Position numbers and translations under genes: made by a program. Shown in pieces: positions 1 to 12,056 of a DNA stretch of 64,000 nucleotides. Every line of letters starts with the position of its first letter. The first letter of the stretch is position 1. Source of the DNA: Quercus robur (Eukaryota > Streptophyta > Magnoliopsida > Fagales > Fagaceae); the NCBI RefSeq assembly GCF_932294415.1, contig NC_065541.1, positions 54,600,290 to 54,664,289 on the forward strand. Reading direction: 5' to 3'. The notes beneath the pieces are model-generated. The model made no database searches, had not been told where the DNA came from, and saw only the letters and a list, made by a program, of their open reading frames with translations.

Positions 1-830
1 TCCTATACAATGGCCATTCAGAGAGTGACACGTGGCATGCTTAATAAATGTTGACAACCTGTCAGTACGCACCAAAAGATTTGTACCCATCATGTAACCG
101 TCAACTTGATGAATCTTCCTCTGACGGGTTGATCCATCTAGAACCGTCAACCTATCTTGCATATATCCGTCGACCAGTTGTGACTAAACTAGAAATCTTC
201 TTTTGTCCCGCGGATTTCACTCCGTCATAAAATACCCGTCATACCCATGCGTTAGAATCGTCACCCCATTGATCCTTTGACCTAAAAGGTGACGGACCAT
301 TGGGGTGAAGGGGGCAACTGAAGATGGTAAAATATAGAGCCTGATGGGCTTACCTTAATGGGCCTGACGGATCGGAACTGCTGGGCCTGTATAAAGATGA
401 TCCCCTGTACTTTGAAGGCCCATTACTGACAAACGTAGTAAGGGCCCATGATCCGAAGTCCATATCGCCTAGAAAAGCCCTAAGATCCAAAAATGGAAAT
501 CCCTGCTCACCACGCTCAGAGGAATTTGTATTAGAGTCCCACATGGAAAAGATTTGGAAACCAAGAAGAAAAGTCAACCCTTTGTCACTATAAAAGGCCT
601 ACCACCCTCAGAAATCGAGGTACGCTTTAATTGACCCTCTCTAACGCTCTAAGTAAAACAGAAGAATTCTAACTTGACCGTCGGAGAGCTTTTGGCCGGC
701 ACCACACCGGTGCTCTCTGAAGGACTTCTTTCGATTGCTTCTGTCGTGCAGGTTCGCTTCGAGTCGCAAGTACGGTATGACCCATTGGTGACAATTTTCG
801 ACGTCATCACCCAGCAAATTAAGCAATATA
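1..830 (+). mobile_element. LTR-like retrotransposon end, cut by window edge
   Basis: No coding frame is convincing here. A TATA-like box (tataaaagg near 590) is followed by a GC-richer leader-like stretch, as in the promoter and R region of a plant LTR. The segment is unusually rich in TGACG/CGTCA pentamers: nine, near 99, 122, 145, 223, 237, 259, 290, 365 and 802. The left end lies outside the window and no TSD can be checked. The right boundary, near the CGTCATCA at 802-809, is a guess. It could also be an unrelated GC-rich promoter fragment. Confidence 0.35.
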
Positions 831-840
831 TTATGGTGAT

Positions 841-1945
841 ACTTGTAACTTGCTAGTAACTACTACTATACAATTTATCTGTGAAGAAAAGATCAAAGAT
901 GGTACCCAAATTCTTTGAGAGTTCCAGCTTGCTTGTTGAAAACCGCACTAAAAATGGTTTCTTTACTTGTATCGTATACGAGAACAATCCGATATTCTAC
1001 CCCATGTTTCAGGTGTCTGAGAGTGAAATGGTTTAGTTATTAGGACACCATTTCATTTTATATATATGAAAAAAATATATGACCACATCTTTTGTGCTAC
1101 AATTTTACTATAATTCTTGCATATGCTATATTTTAGCATCAAAGTACAATAATAGCCCATTACCCAGTCTTGCAATTGGAAAAAGATTTGCAATTGTGTT
1201 ATGGTACCATCCTAAATTTATGATGATACTAATACTATAGCTCACTTGCAAAATTAAAATAATGTTTTTTATTCATTCACCTCAAAAGCATCTTCCTCTT
1301 TCTTTTTCTCCCCGACTCGCCACAAAATTAAAATACTGTTTTTTATTGTTTTGGGTTATATATTTTATTGTATAGATATATTATTTTATTGTGTTGTATA
1401 GGAATATAGAAGTTGGGATGTTGAGTTTGTTAGAAAATTGTATAATATAATAGATAAAGTAACTTTTAAGATTGTAAAATGAGATATTTTGTAGAAACCG
1501 GATGCTAATGCTCATATGGCAAGCTATGAGCAGTGAAAATAAATAATGAGTGCATGTAAAAGTTACAAGTAGCTAATCATAATTAATCATAATTTACTGC
1601 ATCAATTAGTTGTAGAATAAATGTGTAGTTCTAAAACTACTTTTTATATATATATACTCCTTATTATTATTTATTAAAAAAAAAAGAACCCAAAAAAAAA
1701 AATGAAAGAGACATATTTGATATTCCAACTATTTCCAAGTGTTCTTTTTTTTTCTTTTTTTTGAAGGAAATATTGCAATTTTATTCCAAGCAACTGTATA
1801 ATAACAGATTAACAGTATTAGTTTTCACTTCAGTGACTAATTAATGGGTTAATGGTCATTTGTGTGATTCTTAACTTTCGATTTTTATATATTATTAAGA
1901 GAAGTATACATAATAGTATAATACATAGTTGCGGAACGACAAAGG

Positions 1946-1976
<31 letters not shown>

Positions 1977-1984
1977 TATTAATC
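841..1984. other. Intergenic AT-rich DNA
   Basis: No gene is supported. One short frame at 899-1036 (45 codons, starting MVPKFFESS) has a protein-like composition but no recognised domain and no partner exon. The remainder is AT-rich with poly-A/T runs and an (AT)n run near 1956-1979. Confidence 0.5.
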
Positions 1985-2096
1985 CAATGGAGTTGGCCAA
2001 GTGGTTGGGCACTTAGTCTCAAAGTGGTTGTCTTGAGTTTGATTAGGAGCTCCATAGTTCAAGTCCAGGCACCAGCACTTTGAAAAAACTCCTTAG
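1985..2096 (+). mobile_element. tRNA-derived SINE-like repeat
   Basis: The stretch has an A-box-like motif (ggccaagtggttgg, about 1993) and a B-box-like motif (agttcaagtcc, about 2057) at tRNA-like spacing, the layout of a tRNA-derived SINE head. There is no clear A tail or TSD, so the copy is degenerate. It does not fold as a credible tRNA gene by eye. Confidence 0.35.
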
Positions 2097-2127
2097 ACAA
2101 ATTTGGATTTGGATTTTTGTGAAATTT

Positions 2128-2330
2128 TGGGTCTGTTTGGAATTCGCTTATTTTGTTGAAATTAAAAACTTTTTGCTGAAAGCATTATAGATAAAAGTAA
2201 AAGTTAGTTGAAATAGTACAGTAGGACCTATGAATAGTACCAAAAAGTGCAGTAAGACCTATGAATAGTAGAAAAAATAAGTTAAATAATAAAATAAGCT
2301 GGGTTTTTAATTTTTGCCAAACACACACTT
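2128..2330. mobile_element. Small MITE-like inverted-repeat element
   Basis: The ends gggtctgtttgg and ccaaacacac are inverted relative to each other. The interior is AT-rich and repeats a 'cagtaggacctatgaatagt'-like motif. Such GGGTSTGTTTGG ends are common in plant MITEs. No TSD was identified, so the superfamily is open. Confidence 0.35.
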
Positions 2331-4093
2331 GGTATGGTGCTTTTTCTTCTTTTCTTTTGGTATGGCGCATTAAATTTGATGGTTTAGTGATGGGGAAATT
2401 TAACTGCTGGTTATTATTAAGTTTGAATGATTTTGTTATTTTAAGAATTAGTTTTGATAAATTTAAAAAAAAATTAATACAATTTAAGTATATAATATTA
2501 ATTGTAATAATTTATTGAAAAAAAATGTTTAAACAATTGATAAAAACCCAAATTTTGACAAGTCATAAAACTTGCATGCGCAACCTACCAGCTCATTGGT
2601 TTTTATTCATGTGATGAGTTGGGTTGGGAATTTCTCAATCTAACAAGGTCAGATTAGGTTTAAAAAACCATATAATTATCTAACACAATCCATGCACACC
2701 CTTATTGTTAACAGGTTGACATCTCCTAGTGTTTCTAAAAGAGATTTTTTTTTTTTTTTTTTTTTTTAATCTATCAATTTGGATCATTTCAATCCATTTG
2801 GTCCACTTTGGATTAATTGACCCTTAAATTGGTTCTTTTTGTAGTTTGTCTTTTCAGTTTTGGGTTCAAATTTTCTTTTTCTTTTTTTTCTTTTTTTTTT
2901 AATTTTTGGGTTGAAAAGTAGGAAATTTTATTCTATTTGAGCCAAACTTTTTAATTTTTGACTAAACAATACAAAAAAAAATAGGCATTAGAATATTGGC
3001 CTAAAAAACAATAAATATCATTAATATTCAAAAGATTATCTTAAAAATTCAGTTTTCAATAATATAGGTATTATACATATATTTGAAAAAAAAAATGTTA
3101 GAATTCTAAACTTATATAATAATTTAAACTTAATATAACATGTTACATGTGTTCCAAGAAATGAAGGTGTGTGTATATATATATATATATATATTAATAT
3201 TCTTGGATATGTTCAAATTAATCAACCAATTGTGGTATATTTTTTTATTAAAAAAAAAATCCTTTTAATAACATCTTCTTCATTATATTAAACAATATTA
3301 TAATTATGCAATTTAAATATTTTTATTAAATTAAGTTTATATATATATATCTCACTATGTATTTCTATTGAATGCAAAATACATTATATGTTCCATTACA
3401 TAAAACTTATAGAAAATAGAAAATACTTTTAAATAACACCTGCACTATTTAATCTAAAAAAAAATTATTATAATCTTATAAAATAATAATATTACATTTT
3501 TCTAAGCATCTCGTGAGTAATAAGATGGGAACAAAAGTCATGGTCAATTGATAAAATAAGGAAGAATATGAGTTACCATGTGTGCTTCTAATGGTTGTAC
3601 ATTTCTCTTGAATTTTTGCATCAATGGCTGGTACCCATTGGAAAGCTCAGATGCAATGGAACCTTCCAATAGTGAGATGGTAAGGAAACATGATTTTGTG
3701 AAATCGTTTGGTAGAGTTGTTGAACAACTTCTTTTCAGTTTTTAAACAATATTACACGTATTTTTACACATTTTTTCATGCACATGTGTTTCAAAAAAAT
3801 GCAAACAACATTACTCAAACTTCTCTACCAAATAGGCCCAAAAATTTGAGATTATAAAGGCCCGTAGGGTATGATTACTTTAAAAATTAGGGAAGTACTG
3901 CCTTGTTGAGTTTTGGGTACTCTCTTCCTATTTTAATTTTATATTGTAGGGGAATTGAACCCGCTGGAAGGGGATTTATCATTTACATGTGTAGATGGAT
4001 AGAGATAGAGGACAACACACATTTCTGCGCCTAGGCTAATCTTAGTTTTAGGCTTTCTTTTAGCCCATTGTGAGATGAGATCCTTGGTTACTA
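2331..4093. other. Intergenic AT-rich DNA
   Basis: No gene or clear element is seen. The stretch holds long poly-T runs (about 2747-2768), (AT)n near 3173-3194 and AT-rich unique-looking sequence. Confidence 0.5.
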
Positions 4094-4330
4094 TTGTTTA
4101 AGGGCTAAAATGGCCATGTATCATTATTTGACAAAATATGAATAGATCTACCATTATTTGCGAAATAATTAAAAATTTACCACTTTTTTAAAATTCAAAC
4201 CTATAAAACTCGAATTTACCGTGTAACTCGAGTTCTATGGAAAATGGGCACTATTTTTTTATGTAGCTCGAGTTTCAAGAAATTGAGTTCCATAAAAAAT
4301 AGCACAACAAACTTAAAAACTATTTTTTCA

Positions 4331-4699
4331 GAGCATTCACATCAGGTGTGCCAAATGCCAAATATTTGGCATTTGGCACACCAAACATCAAAAATAGACC
4401 CTCATGAGGTGTGCCAAATGCCAAAAAATTTGACACACCGCTATAGTACCGTCTCAAATATGAAACGATACGGACATCAATGCTATAATTTTTTTTCTTA
4501 TTTTATTCACTTTTCTCTCTCCGTTGCTCTTATTTCTTTCTCACTTTCATTTAATTTATCTCACTCTCTTCCTTTCTCCGTCTGCAACAGCCATCACCAC
4601 CACACTCTACAACTTTCATACAGAGACCGAGATCCAACCTAATTCATACCGATGAGGTCAAGATCGGGCGAAAACTTTGGTTTGCTCTCACTAATCCGT

Positions 4700-4760
<61 letters not shown>

Positions 4761-5302
4761 CACCTCGCCGATCTCTCTCTTTCTCTCTCTCTCTTTTGGT
4801 GGTTGTGGCAGTATTTCTAATGGTGGTTGGTTGTTTTGATAGTTGATGGTTGGCTGATTTTGGTTTAAGGTGGTGGGTTGATCGGGTTGTGGGTGTGAGA
4901 TTTGTGGCTATGGATGGGTCTCACCAGTGCCGCTGCTGATATTGGTTGTGCCGGTTGTGTTTTTTTTTTTTTTTTAAGCCAGCATTGGTGGATATGGGTT
5001 TGTGCCGGTGGTGGCTGTTAGTGTTGTTGCAGTAGTTGTTGTTGGTGGCTATTGTTGCGGCAGTTATGCCGTTGTTGGTGGTGGTGTTGTTGGTGATAAT
5101 GATTTTGATGATAATGTCGGTGGTGGTGGTTGGAGGGGTTAATATATTATTTTAATATGTTGTAAATATTATTTTAATGTATAGAATTAAAAGATAAAAC
5201 ATCTGATAAATGATATATTGTAAAATGATGTGCTAAAATGATAAAGTAAGTTTTTGATGTGTCAAAATGACATTTTTTATAAGAGAGTTGATGAGAATGC
5301 TC
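4331..5302. mobile_element. TIR element nested inside the 4103-5394 element
   Basis: Inverted termini GAGCATTCACATCA and TGATGAGAATGCTC bound 972 bp, with the trinucleotide tca directly repeated outside (4328-4330 and 5303-5305). Subterminal copies of gtgtgccaaatgcc occur in both orientations near 4346-4435. The interior has a CT microsatellite and a GT-rich, low-complexity stretch with no recognisable gene. Confidence 0.5.
4703..4758. repeat. (CT)n microsatellite
   Basis: An uninterrupted CT dinucleotide run of 56 bp, followed by interrupted CT/CTT repeats to about 4797. It lies in the nested TIR element and makes open frames around it spurious (Ser-Leu repeats). Confidence 0.9.
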
Positions 5303-5403
5303 TCAAAAAGCTCCAGTATCAAAAAGATGATAAATTGATAAATATTTCACAAACATGGATATATTATTAAATAGTGATATATGACCTTTGACCCTTGCTT
5401 ATG

Positions 5404-6171
5404 TTGGATTTGTCCTAGTGGATAAGGGTTCCTTGCTAGGTAGTGGACACTACTGACAGTTTCTGTAAAATCTGCCTCAAGCAGTATCAATAGCTTTCTT
5501 TATTATTGATTCCATCACCACGAACTCACTTTCCTCTCTAATTACAACAGGTAGTTTCTCAAAAAAAATTACAACAGGTAAATAGCCGCAGCTCAAGCCA
5601 TTGATCAAAATGACATCCTTTTTCTATATACTGCTTGCCACAATTTCTACGTAAAAGAGCAATCAGAAGAATAATGCTTTCTATATTTAATCATGCTTCT
5701 CCAAAAAAAAAAACACATAAGAAATCTCCTGTGCAATCCCATTAAGCAAATCTATTACTTGTCAATAGCTTGCTTTTAATAGCCAATAAAACATAAAAGC
5801 ATGCTTTGAGACAGCTTTAGGAAACCAAACAATATTCTACCAATGAACATCAGGTAGTTTTGCCAAATGGATTGGTTTCTGCAGTTGTATATTTTCCCAT
5901 CTTAGATGGCAGCAAACGAAACATAATCTCCGTAAGAAAAAAAGGCCTTGTATACTTACAAACAAGGCTTCCATTTTAACAAAATAGGCCTCTCGATAGT
6001 TACAAGATACAGAACAAGAAGCTCATCGGTTATATATCTCCTCCTTACACAACACAAATAAAATCACCATTACCTCTGCATGCAACAATGCCTCAAAACC
6101 GGTTTCCCAGCCACTTGCAATTGTATGAAAGCACTTAAAAGATTAAAAAATTAGTCTTGTAGACAGCATCT
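5404..6171. other. 3' flank of the GRF gene
   Basis: No gene is seen. The part nearest 6171 should hold the 3' UTR of the minus-strand GRF gene. No polyadenylation site can be fixed from sequence alone. Confidence 0.45.
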
Positions 6172-9100
6172 TTACGAAGAAACATAACCATATTCATTGG
6201 CAGCGATGCTGGTGTCCGTAATTGTGGTGTCACTGCTACTGCTGGTACTCTTTTCATCATTGTGTATTAATTGAGGACTTGCTTGGATTGAAATGGAGAG
6301 ATTTGTGTTTGGGATTGCACAAGCTGCTTTGTTGGGCATATTTGTAGAACAATATGGTGGAGCTCTATGACTTGCAGCAGTGGAAACAGGGGGAACAGAT
6401 ATTGTTTGGGAGGCTGCCACACGCTTTTTGGCACCTCTGTGCATGTGCTGCTCACAATACTTCTGATCAGGAACCACATCCCTGCTGCACCGCCACTTCT
6501 TTCCATCTGTTCTTCTACACCTCCCTGGTTCAAGTTCATTCCCATTTCGGTCTCCAAAGCATGAACCACTGCAACCTTGAACTGAAAAAAGTAGATGAAA
6601 AGAAGGTAAATCTCATTTCACAATTCCGAAAGAAAGCAATGTACTAAAATATGATCACTCAAAATTTTCAACAAGGCACAATGAGATTAAACATACACCC
6701 ACTTAAAGCAGTAAATTATATAACATTTTTCTATGACAAAGCATCAGCATCTCGGTCCTATTCTAACTTTGGTATCACACAATATTTATCAAAATCAAGT
6801 GACCAAGTTCCAACAAAACCAGACACATAAACCTCACTTATAAACCATTTCATCAAAATTGATTTGATCTTAACTTACAACTCAAATTGCTAATAGCAGT
6901 AGATGAAAGAAATTTTCAGAAATAAATGCATCATAGTTTTATTACCAATGAATCAAAAGAAAAGAGGATTTCTATAAGAGTGTGCCAACAGCATAAACAT
7001 ATCAACCATATCAAGACTAAATCCTAGTTTACCTAACAATCTTTATGAGAAAGCATTAGTATAAAGAAATGGAATAAATATATATATATATCCTGAAGAC
7101 AAACAAAAGAGACACATACTGAAAAGATAAAACAATCTACATAAGAAAATCAATAGCCTTCAAAGGATTAAGGGGGCCAATGGAGAAGTCCATCTATTTA
7201 TACCAGCAAACAATAACGAGAAAGCAGTCTCTTTGTGAGGGAAAAGAAAAGGAGAAATCCCTGTTACAAAAATGTCATCATTTATAACAGTTTTCAGATG
7301 ACAAAAGGGTTTCAACATTACTAATATTACCTTGAAGAACACTCTTCGGTGAGAAGTCCAATCCTGTTGACATGCCAATATTTATGTTGTTAACCCTTTT
7401 TCTGCTGCTTTTCATGGTGGCATTGTAACAGGAATAGTTGCCACTCATATCTTTCCTGTCAGTATTGTGGTCAATTTTGTTGTTGGAATTAGCAGTGAGA
7501 GTGGGTGCAGTAGCAGGGGTAGTTGTGATGCTTGCGGTAACAGTGGCAGGTATGGTAGTCGCAGAGATCGGGGTTCTGGTGGTAACAGCATCACAAATTT
7601 CATTTTTCTTGCTTCCAATATTGCTACTGGGGGAGTTGGTGTTAGTGGTGGTGGAGGTACTATGGCTGTTGGCACTGTTAGTACAAGATGGAGTCATGAG
7701 TTGAAGACCTACAGCAGGTGAATTAGCATGCTTGGTTTTCAACTCTGCTAATTTGTCCGTCAACTTGTTGGATGGTGTTGACTCTGAAGGAGACGCAATT
7801 TTAAAAGCTTCCACAGGCTTTCTTGAACGCTGACGGCCTCTGTGCATGTGCCGCTCACAGTATTTCTGATCTGGAACCACATTTTTACCACACCTCCATT
7901 TCTTCCCATCAGTTCTTCGACACCTTCCTGGTTCAGGATCCATCATGGTCCTATAGTCAAATCCCTTGGGGCTAAAATAACCTATAACTGAACGGGATCA
8001 ACAAAAAGAAACAAAACCCAGATCACAACCTTCAACTGAAATTTTAATAGGTAATTGCAATATTTGATTAATGAAAACCAATCCCAAAATTCCTGTCTCA
8101 TAAACATAAACCAATTTCAACTGACTAAACATGACTCCATTTCAAAAATCAATATTTCTCAGCAAAGTTCTCAGAAAACAAAAGGCAATCATTTGATTTG
8201 ACATTAGCCTAATCCAAAATTCCAAATTTAGCCATGATGACTAACACCATTTCAGATAAACAAAACCAATACAAAATTTTAAAAAATATATTTCCCAAAC
8301 CAAGATAAAATTAATTTGATTAGGCTGATCCAATCTCAAATTTCAAGCCTAATAAACACATACATCTTATAAAACAAATGTAAGTCTTGCAAACTTAATC
8401 CTATATCAAGTCTTGAAAAATCCATAAAAACAAAATAGCTGATCTATCTGATTAACATAATCCTATATCAAGTCTTGCAAACTTAAACCCACCCCAAATA
8501 CACGCACACCACACATATACAATCAATAATCCCAATAAAGTTTCACTTACAAATCTACTGGAACAAAATAAAGGTAACCAATTAAGAAACCCATCAAATT
8601 TCTAATCAAATAAAGTCAAGATCACCTCACAATTGAAAACCCACCTCAATTCCAATTCAAAGAATTCTAAAAGATGAAAAAGACAGCAACTTTCTTAATA
8701 ACAAAAAAAAAAAAAAAAAAAAAGGTTAAAAGAGGACCCTATTGAAAGCAAGAAAAGTTGAAAGACTAAAGAGACTCACAGCTAGGATATCGGTCATAAA
8801 TAGCGGGACCAAAACAGCTAGCCACGCTCTGCCAAACGGGAATGACGAGGTGAAGAGGAACAGGGAGAGCAGCTGCCAAGTGCTTGTAGATGAGAGCCTG
8901 TTGTTGAAGCTCATGCAGCTGAGTTGGTGTCAATAACACAGGCTTTTCGTGTCTTTGTGTATCTTCACAAGAGCAGCTACTACTACTACCAATAGCAATA
9001 GTCACGGGGTTTTTTGCTTCATCACAAGAGCTACTACAACTAGCACCAATCCCAAGACCAAGCTTGATCCACGGTTGTTGTGCTTCTTCTTGTGCAATTT

Positions 9101-9300
9101 CCTTTACATCTTCAACCTTCACCGTCGATGCCTTTCCAAACAACTTCTGGGGTCCACCTCCACCACCTAAATAAAAACAAAAAAAGCAGAAATCTTTATT
9201 GACCCAAAAAACCAAATAAGCAAAAAAAAGAGTTAAAAGAGGCATAGAAAGAAAGAGAGAGAGAGAGAACCAGACTTTGATGAGGTAGTAGAGCCTCCAT
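6172..9300 (-). CDS. GRF9: Growth-regulating factor, GRF9-type with two WRC domains
   Basis: This is a plant-specific nuclear transcription factor that works with GIF coactivators in leaf and organ growth. Four exons fit GT-AG rules: 9300-9276, 9166-8780, 7987-7331 and 6581-6172, giving 492 codons plus stop. The QLQ domain (about residues 86-120) is GIF-binding in this family. WRC 1 is at about 154-197, with zinc ligands C160, C170, C181 and H184 (CX9CX10CX2H). A second complete WRC is at about 374-408, with C378, C388, C399 and H402. Two WRC domains are the mark of Arabidopsis GRF9, hence the symbol. A Ser/Thr-rich linker joins them. Exon 1 is the least certain part: its donor could instead lie at 9270, with the exon 2 acceptor 20 bases further in; both keep frame. 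The exon 3 acceptor at 7988 was chosen over a nearer AG because only it keeps frame and adds [13 protein letters not shown]. Confidence 0.9.
7809..7829 (-). promoter_or_regulatory. miR396 target site in GRF exon 3
   Basis: The mRNA strand carries the GRF miR396 site that encodes the RSRKPVE peptide just after WRC 1. On the plus strand it reads ttccacaggctttcttgaac, which matches miR396 except for the single extra base (bulge) typical of GRF sites. The second WRC exon has a different sequence at the equivalent place (encoding GAKKRVAA) and lacks the site. Post-transcriptional repression by miR396 is therefore expected from established GRF biology. Confidence 0.88.
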
Positions 9301-10250
9301 TTTCACATGAGCTTCAAGTTTTTAAGAGACAGAACAAACTAAAGACCCAAAATTGGAATTTGAGGGAAAGTGAAGAAAGATAAAGATAGAGATGGAGAGA
9401 CAATGTGATGAGAGTAAATTTCTAACGCCAAAAGCAAAACCTGAAACAACTGCGAACGTGACAGGACAGCAAGTATCAGCACACACCACTACAGGTGCAG
9501 TGCAGGTCCTTGACATATTAATTAAAAAGCGTATTTCAAAACCCCAAAAAAAAAAAAAAAAAAATCAAAACCCCAAAAAGCAAAACCGAAAAAAAAGCCT
9601 CTTGCACTCACAACAAATGGTTGTGTGAATGTAAATGTGGTGTGTGAGAGAGAAAGTGAGATTAAAGTGTTGTCAGTGTGTCAGATTTCTGACAATTTCT
9701 CAGCCTTCTTTTTTATTTTTCTCTGAAGCTCTCTTCAGTGCCAAAAAAATATATATAAATAAAAAAATTAAAAAATGTATAGTACATTGTATTGACAGTA
9801 TTGGGAATAAATTCAAGCGGGGATGATGTATATGTGTAGTTTCAGCGTACTGGGAAACGCGTGAGAGACACGGAGATATTTGCTGAGCGGGTACGAGGGA
9901 GGTTTGTGACTTTGTGTTGAACTGGGTACACGCGCCTTGTCAGGGTCGTTGTCTGTCTGGCAATAACGTTACGGGAGAGGGAGACACGTCATTGGGTTTT
10001 CCGTTACGTGGGTCAGGAAGGAAGGAACGGAAGTGGATTGGTGGGGCCCATGTGTGGTTGCTCTCAGTGACAGGTGGGCCTTTGCAGTGGCTGTGGAGTG
10101 TCCTCCTCTTCCTCTTCTCGTCCTTTGTTTGTTTGTTTCTTTTCAGATTATTATTATTATTATTTTTTTTATTGGGTTGGGTTAGGTAGGATCATCAATA
10201 TGGGCTGGACTTGTTGTTTGCCTTGCATTGTCAAATCCAACGAAACCTTA
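9301..10250 (-). promoter_or_regulatory. GRF 5' UTR and promoter region
   Basis: Upstream of the GRF start the minus strand has CT-rich leader-like tracts (9301-9420 and 9640-9660) and one TATA-like stretch (atttatatatat, about 9748-9760). The segment 9830-10130 is distinctly GC-richer than the surroundings. The TATA and leader assignment is an inference; no transcription start can be seen. Confidence 0.35.
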
Positions 10251-10264
10251 TAAGACAAAATTTA

Positions 10265-10436
10265 TGAATTCCAATTAACTTACTGGTAAAATTTTTGATA
10301 GTTGTATAAGAAATTTGGAATTTAATTCTTACCTACATAAAAAATTAATTGATGTCTTAGTTTGATAATAAAAAACTATCATCAAAAACGAACGCTATAA
10401 GTTGAAACTCTTTCTCAAAAAAAAAAAAAAAAAAAG
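10265..10436 (+). mobile_element. SINE with 14-bp target-site duplication
   Basis: The body is flanked by perfect direct repeats taagacaaaattta (10251-10264 and 10437-10450) and ends in a run of about 18 A. Degenerate A- and B-box-like motifs lie near 10274 and 10322. The 3' part (gatgtcttag...gttgaaactcttt) matches the minus-strand SINE at 25712-25866, so the two belong to one family. Confidence 0.75.
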
Positions 10437-10450
10437 TAAGACAAAATTTA

Positions 10451-10466
10451 CACATATTATGGATAC

Positions 10467-10502
<36 letters not shown>

Positions 10503-10897
10503 ATCATTTGATTGGATTATATATTTGTTTGATATACATAGGTGATAAGTTGACAATATTAATGTGAGTGTTAAGAAAGTAACACAAGATGACTAGATAG
10601 AGAATATAGGTTGGTAAGTGGATTTAAATACACTTGAATTTATTGATTAGATGATGTTTTTTAATACAGTTTTCAAAAAATTATTTTCTATTTTTACTAA
10701 ATATGATTATGAAAATAGTTGAGGGATGTTTTTTGGATTTAGAAAATGTTTTTAATGGCATAATTATAAATAAATTGAAAACAATAGATCCCACTCATTT
10801 GTCTAAACTTTTTCTATCTCTTAAATTTAAAATTTTATCTTTATCACAAAAATTCTCACACTTTAGTTTTGAAATTTATCAATATAAAAAAATAATA
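10451..10897. other. Intergenic AT-rich DNA with (AT)n
   Basis: An (AT)n microsatellite at about 10471-10498 is followed by AT-rich sequence with no coding evidence, up to the TSD of the LTR element. Confidence 0.5.
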
Positions 10898-10902
10898 ATA
10901 AC

Positions 10903-11575
10903 TGTGGGGCCCAATAATTTGTGGCCCTGGCCCATTTTTGCATTGGGGCCCAAGGCTCGAGCCGAGGAAGAGTATAGTCGAGGATAGGTAATAAAAGTCC
11001 AAATAGTCTTGAGACACAGCCGAGGATGATTCTGTCCTCGGCATATTCGAGGTCCCCCTAGAAGGAAGGGCAAAAAAGATATAGAAACAGTTCGGGAAAA
11101 AATCTAAAATATCTCTATCAATAAAGAAGGAGACGCTGGATAGTATAACAACCAAAGACAAAGGGAAAGCTGTCATTACTACCATTCAATACTCTGCACC
11201 TGACAGAGCTATACTCTTCAACTTTTACAACCATCCCTAACCACTCTGAGTATGGGCTGATGGAACAAATATCAGTCCTGGAAAGTCGAACCCACACGTG
11301 GACGTTGGATAAGGGATACAGGCTAGTATAAAGGGAAAAGTAAGCAATCCAGAGAAAGGGGCTGGGAAAAATGGCCAAAAACCAGAGCCTCCCAGCCCGC
11401 CTCCAGGAGAAAGACTCCTAGGGCGAACACGATTTAATTATGAACACCACGAAAAACCACCGTCCGGTGACCAAGGCCTAGCTTTTCAAACCCACGCTAT
11501 ATAAATGATATTGTTTGGGTATTTTTACGTGCGAACCCAACATTATTATGGGTCGTTACAAATTGTGTCCTTACA
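10903..11575 (+). repeat. 5' LTR of element 1
   Basis: 673 bp, TG...CA ends. A TATA-like tagtataaag lies at about 11334-11343, and cttttcaaacccacgc occurs near the 3' end. Confidence 0.88.
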
Positions 11576-11830
11576 ATTGGCCCCGTCTGTGGGGAAGGCT
11601 TGTGTCTTGGCACAGGTGGTGGGTTGAGATAATCACTCACATCATTTCCAACAGCCGGGTGTAGTGTTTTAGCGTAGAGTCCCACTAAGGGCTACGTTTC
11701 TTCACTAAGGGCTGCGCTTCGTAGCGTCAGCAGCGCGGATGGTTCTAGGGGCTTGGCCGAGGAGCTAATCCCCCTAAACCAAGGTCCCACGCCATAGCTG
11801 AGGGGTTAATTCCCCCAACTACTTAGAAAT

Positions 11831-12056
11831 CAAGTTTTGGACAGAACCAAGGTATTGCATGGTCCTCGGACTCAAACCTATGAGAAAACCAACTACTTAT
11901 CAAAATCAAGTTTTGGACACAACCAAGGTATTGCATGGTCCTCGGACTCAAACCTATGGGGAAACTAACTACTTATCAAAATCAAGTTTTGGACAGAACC
12001 AAGGTATTGCATGGTCCTCGGACTCAAACCTATGGAGAAGTCAGCTACTTAAGAAG
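11831..12056 (+). repeat. 76-bp tandem repeat, three copies
   Basis: Units start caagttttggacag at 11831, 11907 and 11983, a constant 76-bp period. Each contains gcatggtcctcggactcaa. The same core recurs in element 2 with an 81-bp period. No coding role is evident. Confidence 0.9.

Larger units (their letters stand above)
4103..5394. mobile_element. Long-TIR Mutator-like element (non-autonomous), with nested insertion
   Basis: The two ends are diverged inverted repeats of roughly 90 bp. The left end reads ggctaaaatggcc...atgtatcattattt and the right end, reversed, gggtcaaaggtc...atatatcactattt. Flanking 9-mers are ttgtttaag (4094-4102) and ttgcttatg (5395-5403), 7 of 9 identical, compatible with an aged 9-bp Mutator-type TSD. 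There is no transposase. Most of the interior is a second element (4331-5302). Confidence 0.5.

Noticed and set aside
1985..2096. tRNA gene
   Set aside because: A- and B-box-like motifs only; no acceptor stem or anticodon arm could be paired by eye, which fits a SINE. The same applies to 25712-25866 and 58622-58842.
4244..4846. Two open frames in the nested TIR element
   Set aside because: The second is built on a CT microsatellite (Ser-Leu runs) and the first crosses element boundaries.
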